A stretch of DNA of 64,000 nucleotides. Origin: Cohnella rhizosphaerae (lineage in GTDB: Bacteria; Bacillota; Bacilli; Paenibacillales; Paenibacillaceae). The notes beneath the pieces were generated by a model that was given only the letters and a program-made list of their open reading frames with translations, had not been told where the DNA came from and searched no databases. Position numbers and translations under genes: made by a program. Location: the NCBI RefSeq assembly GCF_029525575.1, contig NZ_JAPDIA010000009.1:1154964-1218963 (forward strand). Direction: 5' to 3'. How positions within the stretch are numbered: position 1 is the stretch's first letter; every line of letters begins with the position of its first letter. Below, piece after piece: positions 37,070 through 46,942 of this stretch.

Positions 37070-37906
37070 ATGAGAATGAGAACCGGGATTTCTTCATGGT
37101 TATGGCGCATGGTGCTGTTCCTCTGGGCGCTTACCATCCTGCTGCCGCTGTTCTGGATATTCTACCAATCTCTGAAAACGAATCAAGCGTTTTTCGCCGA
37201 TATATGGGCCTTCCCCGAGCATCTGGAGTGGAGCAATTACGAGAAGGCTTGGACAAGTCTGGGCATCGGTCGCTCGGCGGTCAACACGCTATACTATGTC
37301 GGCCTGAGCCTTTTGATCAGTTTGTTCGTTTCCACGGTGAATGCCTACGCCTTCACGCGGATTGAGTGGAGGCTGCGATCCTTGCTGTGGAGTGTCATCA
37401 TGCTTTCTTTGTTCCTGCCGGGCATCAACATTCTCGTATCCCAGTACACGTTGATGCGCGCACTGAATCTGACGGACAGCCTGAACGGACTCGTCCTGCT
37501 TGCGAGTCTGCCGGTCGGCGCCTTCGAACTGCTCTTGCTCGGGAGCTTCATGCGCACCTTGCCGAAGGAACTGGACGAAAGCGCATTTATTGACGGTGCC
37601 ACGTTGTTTCAGGTTTTTCGCAAAATCATTCTGCCTCTATCCATGCCAGGCATCGTCACGATCGGCATCTTCAAGTTCGTGGGCCTGTACAACGATTTCC
37701 TGGGCCCCTTTATTCTGATCAGCGATCCGGCCAAGTACCCGATTAGCGTGAACATGTATAATGCCAATGCCATGATGGAATACAAGGCGGATTGGGTGAC
37801 GCTGCTGGCAGGTCTTGTCATCACGATCATACCTACCGTTATCGTTTACGTGTTATTTCAGAGAAGAATCATAGAAGGCGCCACCATGGGTGGAGTCAAA
37901 GGCTAA
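37070..37906 (+). CDS. Sugar ABC transporter permease (MalG/UgpE type)
   Basis: ATG 37070 follows AAAGGAGGGG. The 278 residues contain six hydrophobic segments and the EAA loop ESAFIDGATLFQVFRKIILP. The C-terminus ends GATMGGVKG, typical of the MalG-type partner. It lies 13 bases after the first permease and 24 before the oxidoreductase start, so one operon is likely. Confidence 0.9.
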   Translation: MRMRTGISSWLWRMVLFLWALTILLPLFWIFYQSLKTNQAFFADIWAFPEHLEWSNYEKAWTSLGIGRSAVNTLYYVGLSLLISLFVSTVNAYAFTRIEWRLRSLLWSVIMLSLFLPGINILVSQYTLMRALNLTDSLNGLVLLASLPVGAFELLLLGSFMRTLPKELDESAFIDGATLFQVFRKIILPLSMPGIVTIGIFKFVGLYNDFLGPFILISDPAKYPISVNMYNANAMMEYKADWVTLLAGLVITIIPTVIVYVLFQRRIIEGATMGGVKG

Positions 37907-37930
37907 ATGGAGACATCGGGAGGGAAACGC

Positions 37931-39095
37931 ATGATCAAAGTAGGGGTTATCGGGTACGGTCATCAAGTGAAAAGACTGCTGGGCATGATGCAGGAGATGG
38001 ATCGCAGTTGCCGAATTACAGCGATCGCCGACGTTCGCCATCATGAAATCCGGGAGCGGATGATAGCGGACGGGGGCGACCCTTCGGGGATTTCATTTTA
38101 CGGTAACGCGGATGACATGCTGGACAACGAGGAGCTGGACGGCGTATTCGTCGGAACGCGCTGCTCCCTTCATACCCCCATGGCCTTAAAAGTGTTGCCC
38201 AGACAGCTTCCGCTTTATTTGGAGAAACCGGTTGCGACAACGATGGAGGACCTGGTAAAGCTGCGGGATGCGGATGCCTTGTACGGCAGCAAGACGGTCG
38301 TGTCGTTCCCGCTGCGGGTAACGCATCATGTGCAGCTGGTCAAGGAAATTATCGATTCAGGAAAAATCGGAACAGTAGAGCATGTACAGGCCGTAAATAA
38401 CGTGAATTACGGCAATATATATTATCATGGGTGGTTCCGCGACGAGACGGAGACACAAGGCCTGTTCGTACAAAAAAGCGACGCATGATTTCGATTATAT
38501 TAATCATATTCTGGGGCTGAAGCCCGTGACCGTATGCGCGATGACGTCGAAACAAATCTTCAAGGGGAACAAGCGGGCAGGGTTGCAATGCAAGGACTGC
38601 GAAGAGACGAGCACGTGTCCGGAAAGTCCGGACAATCTTAGGAAACTTGCATTCGAGGAACCGTTGGGCCCTTATTGCTGCTTCGCGGAGGATACCGGCA
38701 ACGAGGATTCGGGAAGTGCATTAGTCTCTTATGAATCGGGCATGCACGTATCCTATTCGCAAAACTTTTTTGTCCGAAAAAAAGCGGCAGCAAGAGGCGC
38801 AAGGTTTCTCGGGTACAAAGGGACGGTCGAATTCGATTGGGCGACGAACCGCATTCAAGTATTTATGCATCACACGCCTCGAGTCGAATCGTACGAGATC
38901 GATGACGCAGCCACGGCGGTCGGCCATGCAGGGGGCGATTCTACGCTGCTCGACAATTTTATCTCGCTCATGCGGGGGAAGACGCAAACGTCCGTGTCTT
39001 CGCTGAAGGATGGCTTGAACAGCACGTTATTGTGCCTGAAAGCCAAGGAGTCCGCGGAGACCGGCACCTTCCGCGAAGTCCGGTGGCCAGACTGA
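37931..39095 (+). CDS. Gfo/Idh/MocA-family oxidoreductase (one frame break)
   Basis: ATG 37931 after GGGAGGGAAA is preferred over ATG 37907. The protein opens IKVGVIGYGHQVKRLLGMM (Rossmann) and has the family's YLEKPVATTMEDL with the catalytic Lys. A second half carries a cysteine cluster, CKDCEETSTCPE, and further Cys at PYCCF, seen in a subset of the family and possibly metal-binding. The A6 run 38472-38477 breaks the frame; with five A the junction reads LFVQK-ATHDFDYINHILGL and the length is 387 residues. It ends the operon that began at 28079 and probably oxidises or epimerises an imported sugar. Confidence 0.85.
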
Positions 39096-39117
39096 AAATC
39101 GGCCGATCGGGGAGTCG

Positions 39118-40017
39118 TTAGTCCGAGACCGAAGTCGTCTTCTTATGCTCGCTCCTCCAATGAGCGGGGCTTTTGCCGAACTTCTGCTTGAACAGGCGGC
39201 TAAAATAATGGATGGACTGAAAACCCGTGGCGTGCGCGATATCCTGAACGCTCATCATGCTTTCCAGCAAGTGCTTCTCGGCAGCGCTCATTCGAAGGTT
39301 ATTGAGAAATTGCAGTGGAGAAACGCCTTTGCAGGCTTTGAAGGTGCGGACCATGTAGGAAGGATTCAAATGGGCATATTCGCACAGCTTCTGCAAGGTG
39401 AAATTCTCCCAGTAGCTGGATTCCATCCAACGGACAAGAATCTCGATCGTTTCCAACGTTGAAGCAATCCGATTGTCCGGCAGTTGACTCGACTTGCCGT
39501 AACGATTCGTATCCGGCCTGGCCACAGATCGGATAATAGCCAGGATGGCTTGGATGTCGGAATAACTGATTTGCCGTGCCAGGTCAGGTTGCTTGCGCAT
39601 CCATTCTGCGATCAGGACCTGGTGAAGCGCGTGAATACGTTCATAGACCAATCGAACGGCAGGCAAGCTTCCGTCCGGCTCAGTCTGAAGGCGGTTCCAT
39701 GCCTCGCAGTCGGCAGGGACAGGAAAGGATTCGTAAGCGTCGTCTTGCAGTTCCCAATAGGCATAACGATACTTCAGGGAAAGGAATTGTAAATGGTGGG
39801 AGGTATTCAAAGGGATAAGCAGGACGGCGGGACCCGTCATCCGATAGGTTACGTTGTTAATCGTAATTTTCAGGGTTCCTTCGATAATATACAGTAATTC
39901 ATGATGCTGAGGGTGAAGACCGCCGATTCTCGACTCCATAGGGAAGAGAGAAAGGTTCTCATGTACAGGCTGAGACGTGTCAAGAGAATTATCGTAACCG
40001 AAGGCGCGAATCTGCAA
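39118..40017 (-). CDS. AraC-family transcriptional regulator
   Basis: The minus-strand start is TTG 40015-40017 after AAGGGAGAGG. The N-terminal cupin-like sensor (GGLHPQHHELLYIIEGTLKI, VLLIPLNTSHHLQF) is followed by two helix-turn-helix motifs (FTLQKLCEYAHLNPSYMVRTF and SVQDIAHATGFQSIHYFSRL) and the FKQKFGKSPAHWR family end. Such proteins bind a sugar and activate nearby operons. It is convergent with the oxidoreductase gene and divergent from the SGNH hydrolase. It is the likely activator of the 28079-39095 operon and the hydrolase. Confidence 0.9.
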   Translation of the reverse strand: MQIRAFGYDNSLDTSQPVHENLSLFPMESRIGGLHPQHHELLYIIEGTLKITINNVTYRMTGPAVLLIPLNTSHHLQFLSLKYRYAYWELQDDAYESFPVPADCEAWNRLQTEPDGSLPAVRLVYERIHALHQVLIAEWMRKQPDLARQISYSDIQAILAIIRSVARPDTNRYGKSSQLPDNRIASTLETIEILVRWMESSYWENFTLQKLCEYAHLNPSYMVRTFKACKGVSPLQFLNNLRMSAAEKHLLESMMSVQDIAHATGFQSIHYFSRLFKQKFGKSPAHWRSEHKKTTSVSD

Positions 40018-40138
40018 GCGATCCTCTCCCTTACGTCAAGATGATGGGCTGATCTGGCAGGCCCATTTTAACATGTAAAAAAGGATTATAGTAAACGGAT
40101 ACATGCGAACAAAATCAAGTGAGGCAAGGTGAAATGAC

Positions 40139-40868
40139 ATGGACGATAACAAATTCGAGCGCTTGCGGAACCGGTTGAAGGAGAAGGCGGAGGATCCTAA
40201 GGCACGTGCCGTAACTTTCGTTGCCTTGGGCGATAGTGTCACCCAAGGGTGTATGGGCTATGGCGTCGTCGAATACGAATCCGTCTTCCATCAAGCGCTG
40301 AAAAGAAGAATGGAGCGAAGATTTCCGGGCACGGTGGTAAACGCGATCAATTCGGGGGGTCGAGGGAGACAGCGCTGACGAATCGCGACTTAGATGGGAT
40401 AGAGATGTGTTCCTGTATCAACCCGATCTGGTCACGATCGGTTTTGGTCTGAATGACGCGCATGCCGGCCCTGCCGGCTTGGAACGGTTCATACGCGCGA
40501 TTCGCGACCTGGTCGTGCGCTTGCGAACGGAGACGAATGCCGATCTCTTGCTATTCATCCCCGGCATGATGATGAAGCGGGATAATGAACGCATTCATCA
40601 AGCGCATCGGGCTGCCGTTCCCGCATTCATCCAGGTAGCGGAAGCGGGTTATCTCGCCTTGTACATGGATGCGCTAAGAAAACTTGCGCTGGAAATGGAT
40701 CTGCCTTGTGTGGATTCTTATCGAATCTGGGAGAAGATGGAGAACGACGGGATCGATATCCACACGCGCCTGGCAAATGGCATTAATCATCCGGACCCGG
40801 CTTTCCACGAGGAGCTGGCCTTACATTTTGAGCGTATTATTTTTGGCGCCGTTGATCGATCGCAATGA
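40139..40868 (+). CDS. SGNH/GDSL hydrolase (one frame break)
   Basis: ATG 40139 follows CAAGGTG. Block I is TFVALGDSVTQGCMGYG with the nucleophile Ser; block III is TIGFGLNDAHAG with the oxyanion Asn; block V is NGINHPDPAFHEELALH with the catalytic Asp/His pair. The G6 run 40354-40359 breaks the frame; with five G the chain reads INSGVEGDSADESRLRWDRD and the length is 242. There is no signal peptide. The best guess is a cytoplasmic carbohydrate acetylesterase removing acetyl groups from imported oligosaccharides, in keeping with the rhamnosidase locus. Confidence 0.8.
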
Positions 40869-41014
40869 TGGGGTGTTTTCCCGGCAAGCCAGGCCAACGA
40901 ATCGATCCTGCATAAGGACGTCGTATTGATCGAAGCTTACAGTTGAACGAATCGTACAGACAGAAGAACAAGGCATTGAGCCTCCCGCAATAGGCGGCTG
41001 CGGCCGGAAGCGAG

Positions 41015-41076
41015 AGCTCCCCATATGTCAGACAGGCGCAATCATAAGAGCCTGCTGGCCTAGTGGGGAGCTTTTT
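41015..41076 (+). terminator. Intrinsic terminator with two nested stems
   Basis: AGCTCCCCA (41015-41023) pairs with TGGGGAGCT (41064-41072), with an inner CAGGC/GCCTG stem, and five T follow. It ends the hydrolase transcript. The rest of the 359-base gap 40869-41227 shows no gene. Confidence 0.8.
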
Positions 41077-41227
41077 CGCGCAATGCAATAAATTCGTTGA
41101 AATAGGTAGATACGAAATCAATAATGGACGATTTTACTCGCGAGGCTCCTCCTTTATCGTTGAATTATCGACGTCTCCGCCGGTCGGAGCGTCGGTCATT
41201 GACAATGGGAACGGAGGCGTTCGTTGC

Positions 41228-44200
41228 ATGAAATTAAGAAGGTTATTTTCGCTTCAGGGGCTATCGTTGATCCTTAGCGTCTGTCTCGCCGCCGGCTGTA
41301 TTCCGCTTGCAGCTTCGGCCGGGACGCCGGACGCTTCGCCGGTTGCGGTAACCGCGTCGTATACGTATCATGGCGACCGCCTGGAGAACGTGAACGACGG
41401 AATCGTATCGTACGACGATTCGCCTAAAAACCGCTGGACGTCCTACGAATCGCCGAACGCGACGGACTGGGTGCAGTTCGATTACGGTGAGCCGCTATCG
41501 AAAAACGCCGCCGGCGTGTACGTATTCGACGACGGCGGGGGCGTGAAGGCGCCGAATGCGATCGATATCCAGTACTGGGACGGGGCAGCGTGGTCCGGCG
41601 TCCCTCATCCAGTGCGGACGCCCGAAGCGCCGGCCGGCAACGATCTGAATCTGATCACCTTCGAATCCGTCGTCGCCTCGAAGTTCAGAGTCGTATTCTC
41701 GCATTCGGGATCGAAAAGCGGCGCGACGGAGATCGTGTTCGCCGATTCGAATAGCGAACCGCTGCCGGGGGCGGAGGCTTCGCCGCTCGGAATCGTATCC
41801 GCTTCGTATACGTTCCGTCTGGATCAGGTTAGCAGCGTGAACGACGGCATCGTGTCCTACAATGATTCTCCGTCCAATCGTTGGACGGCGTACGAGTCGC
41901 CGAACGCGTCGGATTGGGTCCAGACGAATTACGGTTCTCCGGTGCGCAAGGACGCTGTCGGCATCTATATTTTTGCCGACGGAGGGGAATACAGGCGCCA
42001 GACGCCTACGACGTCCAATACTTGAACGAGGACGGCGTATGGACGAGCGTCCGGGAGCCGGTCAAGACGCCCGACGAGCCGACCGGAAATGCGCTCAATC
42101 TCGTTACGTTCGCACCTGTCGTCGCCCAGAAGTTCCGCGTGCTTTTTACGCATGGCGCGGCCAAGACTGGCGTGACGGAAATCGTATATGTCGATTCTGC
42201 CGTTCAGTCGCTGCCGGCACCGCCCTCCCTGGGCACGGTTACCGCCTCCTACACGAACGGCGGGGATTCGGCCGACAGCGTGAATGACGGCATCGTCTCG
42301 TTCAACGATTTTCCGCGCAACCGCTGGACCTCGTACGGCTCTCCGGCCGCTGCGGACTGGGTGCAGACGGAATACGAGCGCGCTTATTCCAAGAATACGG
42401 CCGGTATTTTCATTTACGACGACGGGGGCGGCGTCAAGGCGCCGGCCGACTACGACGTCCAGTACTGGAACGGAAGCGAATGGCTGAGCGCGCCAGGTCA
42501 GATCCGGACGCCGGCACAGCCTGCCGGCGGGGCGCTGAACCTGGTCTCGTTCGACACCGTAATCGCGAGCCGGTTCCGGGTGGTTTTCACCCATGCGCCG
42601 GACGCTCGGACGGGGGTCACGGAAATCGCATACGTCGACTCGAACAAGGAGCCGGTCCCGGTCGCCCCGCCCGTCGTCATCCCTGAGCCGGTCATCGCGG
42701 TGACGGCGCCGGCGCTCGGATCGTCCGTCTCGGGTACATTCAAAATTCGGTTCAGCGCGCCGGATATGAAAAACGTATGGGCAAGGGCCTGGCATCAGCC
42801 GGACGAGACGCACGCCGATCCGAACGGCTACGACGCTTGGATCGCCAATACCGCGCCGGATGCGCTCGGTGCGGGCGAGGTCGAGATCGATGCCGATCTG
42901 CTGCCGCACGGTCCGCTGACGATCGTCTTGAATGCCTGGGATGCGCCGGAAGGCGAACCGGCATTCACGAAGTCGGCGACGAGCTACGTGCAGTTGTACA
43001 ACGAAGGAGGCGTCATCTGGAAAAAAGGCATTCCCGCGCCGCCGCAGCAGGCGAACGGCATGAAAGTCAAGTTCGAGGACGACTTCGACGGCCCCCTGTC
43101 GGTGTCCAAGACGGGCGCGGGGACGCGGTATGCGTCGCTGAAGCCGGATTGGCCGAACGGCTCGGAGTTCGGAGAAGCCATCTTCGCGGACCCCGCAGAC
43201 GCGGTAAATCCGTTCGCGGTGCTGGGCGACGATTATCTGAGGATCCGGGTCGCGAGGGCGCCGGAGGGATATGCCGATCCGCAGGGCTGGAACCGCAAGT
43301 ACATCGGCGGCCTCCTCTCGTCGGTCCGGCTCGACGGCACCGGCGTCTCCGCGAAGAACGGCTACTTCGAGGCCCGGATCCAGATGCCCGCAGGCAAGGG
43401 CGCTTGGCCTGCCTTCTGGCTTATGTCCCAGAACAGCTCGGGTGCGGATCATCTGCCTTCGACGGCCGAGCTGGACATCGTTGAGGCGTACGGTCACGAT
43501 CCGGCGGGCGCCTGCCAGGCCAAGCATTGGTGGTCGGGCAGCCCCGAGTCCCATCAGACGAACTGTTCCTCGGAAAACTTCGCTTACGGGGATAATGCGT
43601 CCACCTGGCATACGTACGGCGCGAAGGTGACCGAGGACGAGGTCATTTACTACATCGACGACGTCGAGGTGTGGCGGCACGATTCGTTCGCCCAGGCGAA
43701 TACGCCGCTGTACTTCATGCTGAACCTCGCGCTTGGCGGAGGATGGCCGATCGACCTGAGTCCGTACGGCGATCAGATCGACATGTACGTGGATTATGTA
43801 CGGGTGTTCGAACCCTCGGAGGGAGATGCCGGAACGCCGTCGCCTGAGCCGACTGCATCGCCGTCGTCAGCGCCGACGACAACGCCGGTGCCTACGCCTG
43901 AGGCCGGACATGGCATCATTAAGCTTGAGACACGTTCGGAAAATGGGGGCATCATCGCGGCTTCGGTGCCGGCACCGGCGCTGACTGCAGCGATCGGCAG
44001 CGCGAAGGACGGCAAAATCGTCTTACAGACCCATGAAGCCCGGTCGGCGGAAGGATTTATGCTGCGGTTGCCGGCCGGACCTTTGCGGAGTCAAGAGGCG
44101 GCCTCGCTCCGCGTCGTCGAGCTCGACCTCGGCGATACCAGACTCTCGATTCCGGCGGAAGCCTGGGGCCAAGCAGCGGATGAAATCGTCATAACGGTAA

Positions 44201-45053
44201 AGAAAGCGCCTGGTTTAGCCCATACAAAGAAGACGACGAGTGAAGTTAGGGGGAGCGGCGTACACGATCGGCATTACCGCGGATGGAACCGACGTCACGT
44301 CGCTCGGCGCGGGCAAGCTTCGGATCGTGCTGCCCTTTGTCGCAGACGCTTCGGATATATCGGCATGGGCGGTCGCGAATCGCGTCGGCGACGACGGATC
44401 GCTTCAACCGATCGCGAACGGGAAGTTCGAAGCAAAGGCAGGAGGCGTCGCATTCGGCTCGACGCGGACCGGGACGTTCGCGATCGGCTACCGGGTCGAC
44501 GGCTTCACGGATTCGCAGGATCTCCCCTGGGCGCTTGAGAGCGTCGAAGCGCTGGGCGCGCGCGGGATTGCGAAGGGGGGATGGCCGAGGCGGGTTTCTG
44601 CCGAGAGCCGGGGTGACGAGGGCGGAGTTCGCGGCCATGCTCCTCAGGACGCTGCCGCCGGACCTTCGCGCGGAGCATGAACCGGCGGAGTCGAATAAGC
44701 AGGCGGCCGCTTGGTACGAAGCGACCATGGACGAAGCCCATCGCCTCGGGATCGTGTCGGGCCGCGGAGACGGGACGCTCGGCGGGAACGAGCCGATCAG
44801 CCGGCAGGATATGGCGGTGATGCTTTACCGCGCCGCGCGGTTGGAGGCGGGCATGCTTCGAGAAGGCAACGGCGGCGAGGCGGCGCCTTTCGCGGATCGC
44901 TCGGCCGTAGCCGGCTACGCCGCAGAGGCGGTCGATGCGCTGCAGCGCGCGGGCTGGATCGCGGGGATCGGCAACGGCCGCTTCGATCCCGCCGGCGGGG
45001 TTACGCGCGCGCAGGCGGCGGTCTTGCTCTGGAATGCGCTGAAGTCGCAATAA
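41228..45053 (+). CDS. SLH-anchored GH16 beta-glucanase with three tandem N-terminal modules (three frame breaks)
   Basis: ATG 41228 begins a signal peptide (LSLILSVCLAAGCIPLAASA). Three ~135-residue modules follow (from about 41338, 41788 and 42226), each with NRWTxYxSPxxxDWVQ and a carbohydrate-binding, discoidin-like pattern. An Ig-like linker (KNVWARAWHQPDET) leads to the GH16 domain with the catalytic TAELDIVEAYG (E-x-D-x-x-E). A Pro/Thr linker, a beta-rich domain and three SLH repeats end the protein (VDALQRAGWIAGIGNGRFDP). Breaks: G4 41984-41987 (one G missing, by comparison with the sister modules), G5 44249-44253 and G6 44575-44580 (one surplus each). The restored length is about 1,274 residues. 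It should cut mixed-linkage or beta-1,3-glucan while held on the cell wall. Confidence 0.85.
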
Positions 45054-45110
45054 CGCGAAGGGGCTGTCTCGAAAGGGGGGCCTCGCCTCAGCCGGTGCCG
45101 GGGACTAGCG

Positions 45111-45212
45111 AAGAGACGCTGAACAGCGTCTCTTTGCCATGGTTGGCGGCGAGGTCCGCCCAAGAGACGCTGAACAGCGTCTCTTTGCTCTGGTTGGCGG
45201 CGTGGTGGGGCC
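45111..45212. repeat. Tandem 51-bp duplication carrying two identical terminator hairpins
   Basis: Two 51-base units (45111-45161 and 45162-45212) each hold AAGAGACGCTG-AA-CAGCGTCTCTT, a near-perfect hairpin, followed by a matching GGTTGGCGGCG tail. They lie between the convergent GH16 and response-regulator genes. The A and T ends make each hairpin usable from both strands. Confidence 0.8.
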
Positions 45213-45295
45213 AAGAGTTGTATCAAAAGGCTCATATATGGGCGCTAGGCTTCGTCTCGCTCGTTCGCTCTGGGCTTCGTCCCGCTCGTTCGGCT

Positions 45296-46930
45296 CTACG
45301 CTTCGTCCCGGTACTCCTGCGGCGTACGGTTCAGCTCGCGCTTGAAGAAGCGTCCGAACGAGGTGGCGGAGTCGAAGCCGACCTTGAGCGCGATTTCGTG
45401 GATCTTGAGCTTCGAATCCCGCAGCAAATCTTTGGCCCGGGTCAGGCGCAGCTCCGTGATGTATTGGGACACGCCTTGTCCGGATTGCTGCTTGAACAAT
45501 CTGGACAGATACGTCGGATTCAGGTAGACGATCTCGGCCAGCTTCACAAGCGACAGCTCCTCGTCCAGGTGCCCCTCCATATAGGCTTTCAGTTTGGCGA
45601 CGAGCGCATGGGCCCCGGCCTCGCTCTCCCGGTCCCTCGCCGCGAGCAGCAGCTCGATCGCTTCGCGAAGATACTGCAGGGCATCTTCCCAGGAACCGTG
45701 CGCGGCCAGCGAATACAGCTTGCCGAGTCTGTCGTCCGTGGCCAGCTCGTTCCACTTGGCATGCTGATTAACGGCGGACAGCAGCATGTAGGCGATGCCG
45801 TTGTACATCTCGTACAGGAATGCCTTGCGATGAATCAGCTGGCGGGACAGCTCGGCGAGCTCCTCGAATTCGCGCCGGATCTTGCTCTCGCTCCCGAGGT
45901 CGGAGGCGAGGAGCTGTCTGAGCTTGCTGCTGGCCTGAAGGGCGACGGCGTTGGCGTCGGGGTGCGGCTCGAAGTTCATGCTGACGCCGTCGGTGAGCAG
46001 CATCTCGGTACGCGTGCCGAATCCGAAGAACAAAATTTGCCGCAGCTCCGCGAATTTGACCGGCATGCCGGACCATGGCGTGAGGCTGCTGCCGGCCGCG
46101 AACGATACGGACAGCTGCAAGTAACGCTTGCATGCCGTTTGAATGGATTCCAGTTGGCCCGTCACATAACGGATCCACCGCAGGGAGGCATCGCCGTCCG
46201 AGATGCCCGCTTCCTCGTCCTGATCGGCTTGCAGCAATGCCACGAGCGTGCCGGTGTCGGGAGACGCGGCCACGAAACGGCTGCCCGCCCAGTATTCGCC
46301 GGCAATATTTTGAATGGCGTAGTCGAGCAAAGCTTTGTCCCTATCGCCGTAGGAGGCGGGCCAGCCGTCGACGCGGGCGATGACCGGCAGCGCGCCGCGG
46401 TCTGCCTGCAGCGGCATGTTCAGCTCGTCCAGCCGCTGCTGACTGATCCCGCTCAGTCCGCTGGCGATGCGGTAGATGTAGTCCTTCTGCAGCATGCCGA
46501 TCGACAACTGGAGCTGCTGCCTGGCTCGCTCGATCAGCCGTTCGCTCTCGATCTCGCGGTTCAGTTCGTCCAGCGCCTTCTGAATGGCCTGGATAATCGC
46601 TTCATCGCCGTCGGTCTTCAGTACGTAGTCGACGCTACCGCCGCGCAGCGCCGCCTGGATATAGGAAAAGTCGTCATAGCCCGAGAGGAAGATCACCCGG
46701 CATTGCGGCCACTGCGCCACGATGCGGGCCTGGAGCTCGAGACCGTTCATGCCGGGCATCCGGATGTCCAGAAGGGCGATATCGATCTTCATCTGGCCAA
46801 GCAGCCGCAGCGCTTCCTCCGATGAATACGCGCCGTATACGTCCAGCTCGAACGGCGCCTCTTCCTCCAGCATTTGCTTGATGCCTCTGACGATGTTCGG
46901 TTCGTTGTCTACGACCATGATTCGTTGCAT
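45296..46930 (-). CDS. YesN-type response regulator with AraC DNA-binding domain
   Basis: This 544-residue protein has an N-terminal receiver domain (MVVDNEPNIVRGIKQML, phospho-acceptor Asp55 in ALLDIRMPG, and a conserved Lys in VDYVLKTDGDE). A long middle region follows. The C-terminal AraC part has two helix-turn-helix motifs (LSLVKLAEIVYLNPTYLSRL and LKIHEIALKVGFDSATSFGRF) and FFKRELNRTPQEYRDEA. It lies 12 bases after the sensor kinase gene on the same strand. In the Paenibacillaceae such pairs control nearby glycan importers and hydrolases, here the two GH16 genes and the 51204-54838 importer. Confidence 0.9.
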   Translation of the reverse strand: MQRIMVVDNEPNIVRGIKQMLEEEAPFELDVYGAYSSEEALRLLGQMKIDIALLDIRMPGMNGLELQARIVAQWPQCRVIFLSGYDDFSYIQAALRGGSVDYVLKTDGDEAIIQAIQKALDELNREIESERLIERARQQLQLSIGMLQKDYIYRIASGLSGISQQRLDELNMPLQADRGALPVIARVDGWPASYGDRDKALLDYAIQNIAGEYWAGSRFVAASPDTGTLVALLQADQDEEAGISDGDASLRWIRYVTGQLESIQTACKRYLQLSVSFAAGSSLTPWSGMPVKFAELRQILFFGFGTRTEMLLTDGVSMNFEPHPDANAVALQASSKLRQLLASDLGSESKIRREFEELAELSRQLIHRKAFLYEMYNGIAYMLLSAVNQHAKWNELATDDRLGKLYSLAAHGSWEDALQYLREAIELLLAARDRESEAGAHALVAKLKAYMEGHLDEELSLVKLAEIVYLNPTYLSRLFKQQSGQGVSQYITELRLTRAKDLLRDSKLKIHEIALKVGFDSATSFGRFFKRELNRTPQEYRDEA

Positions 46931-46942
46931 ATCCGCAGCCCC

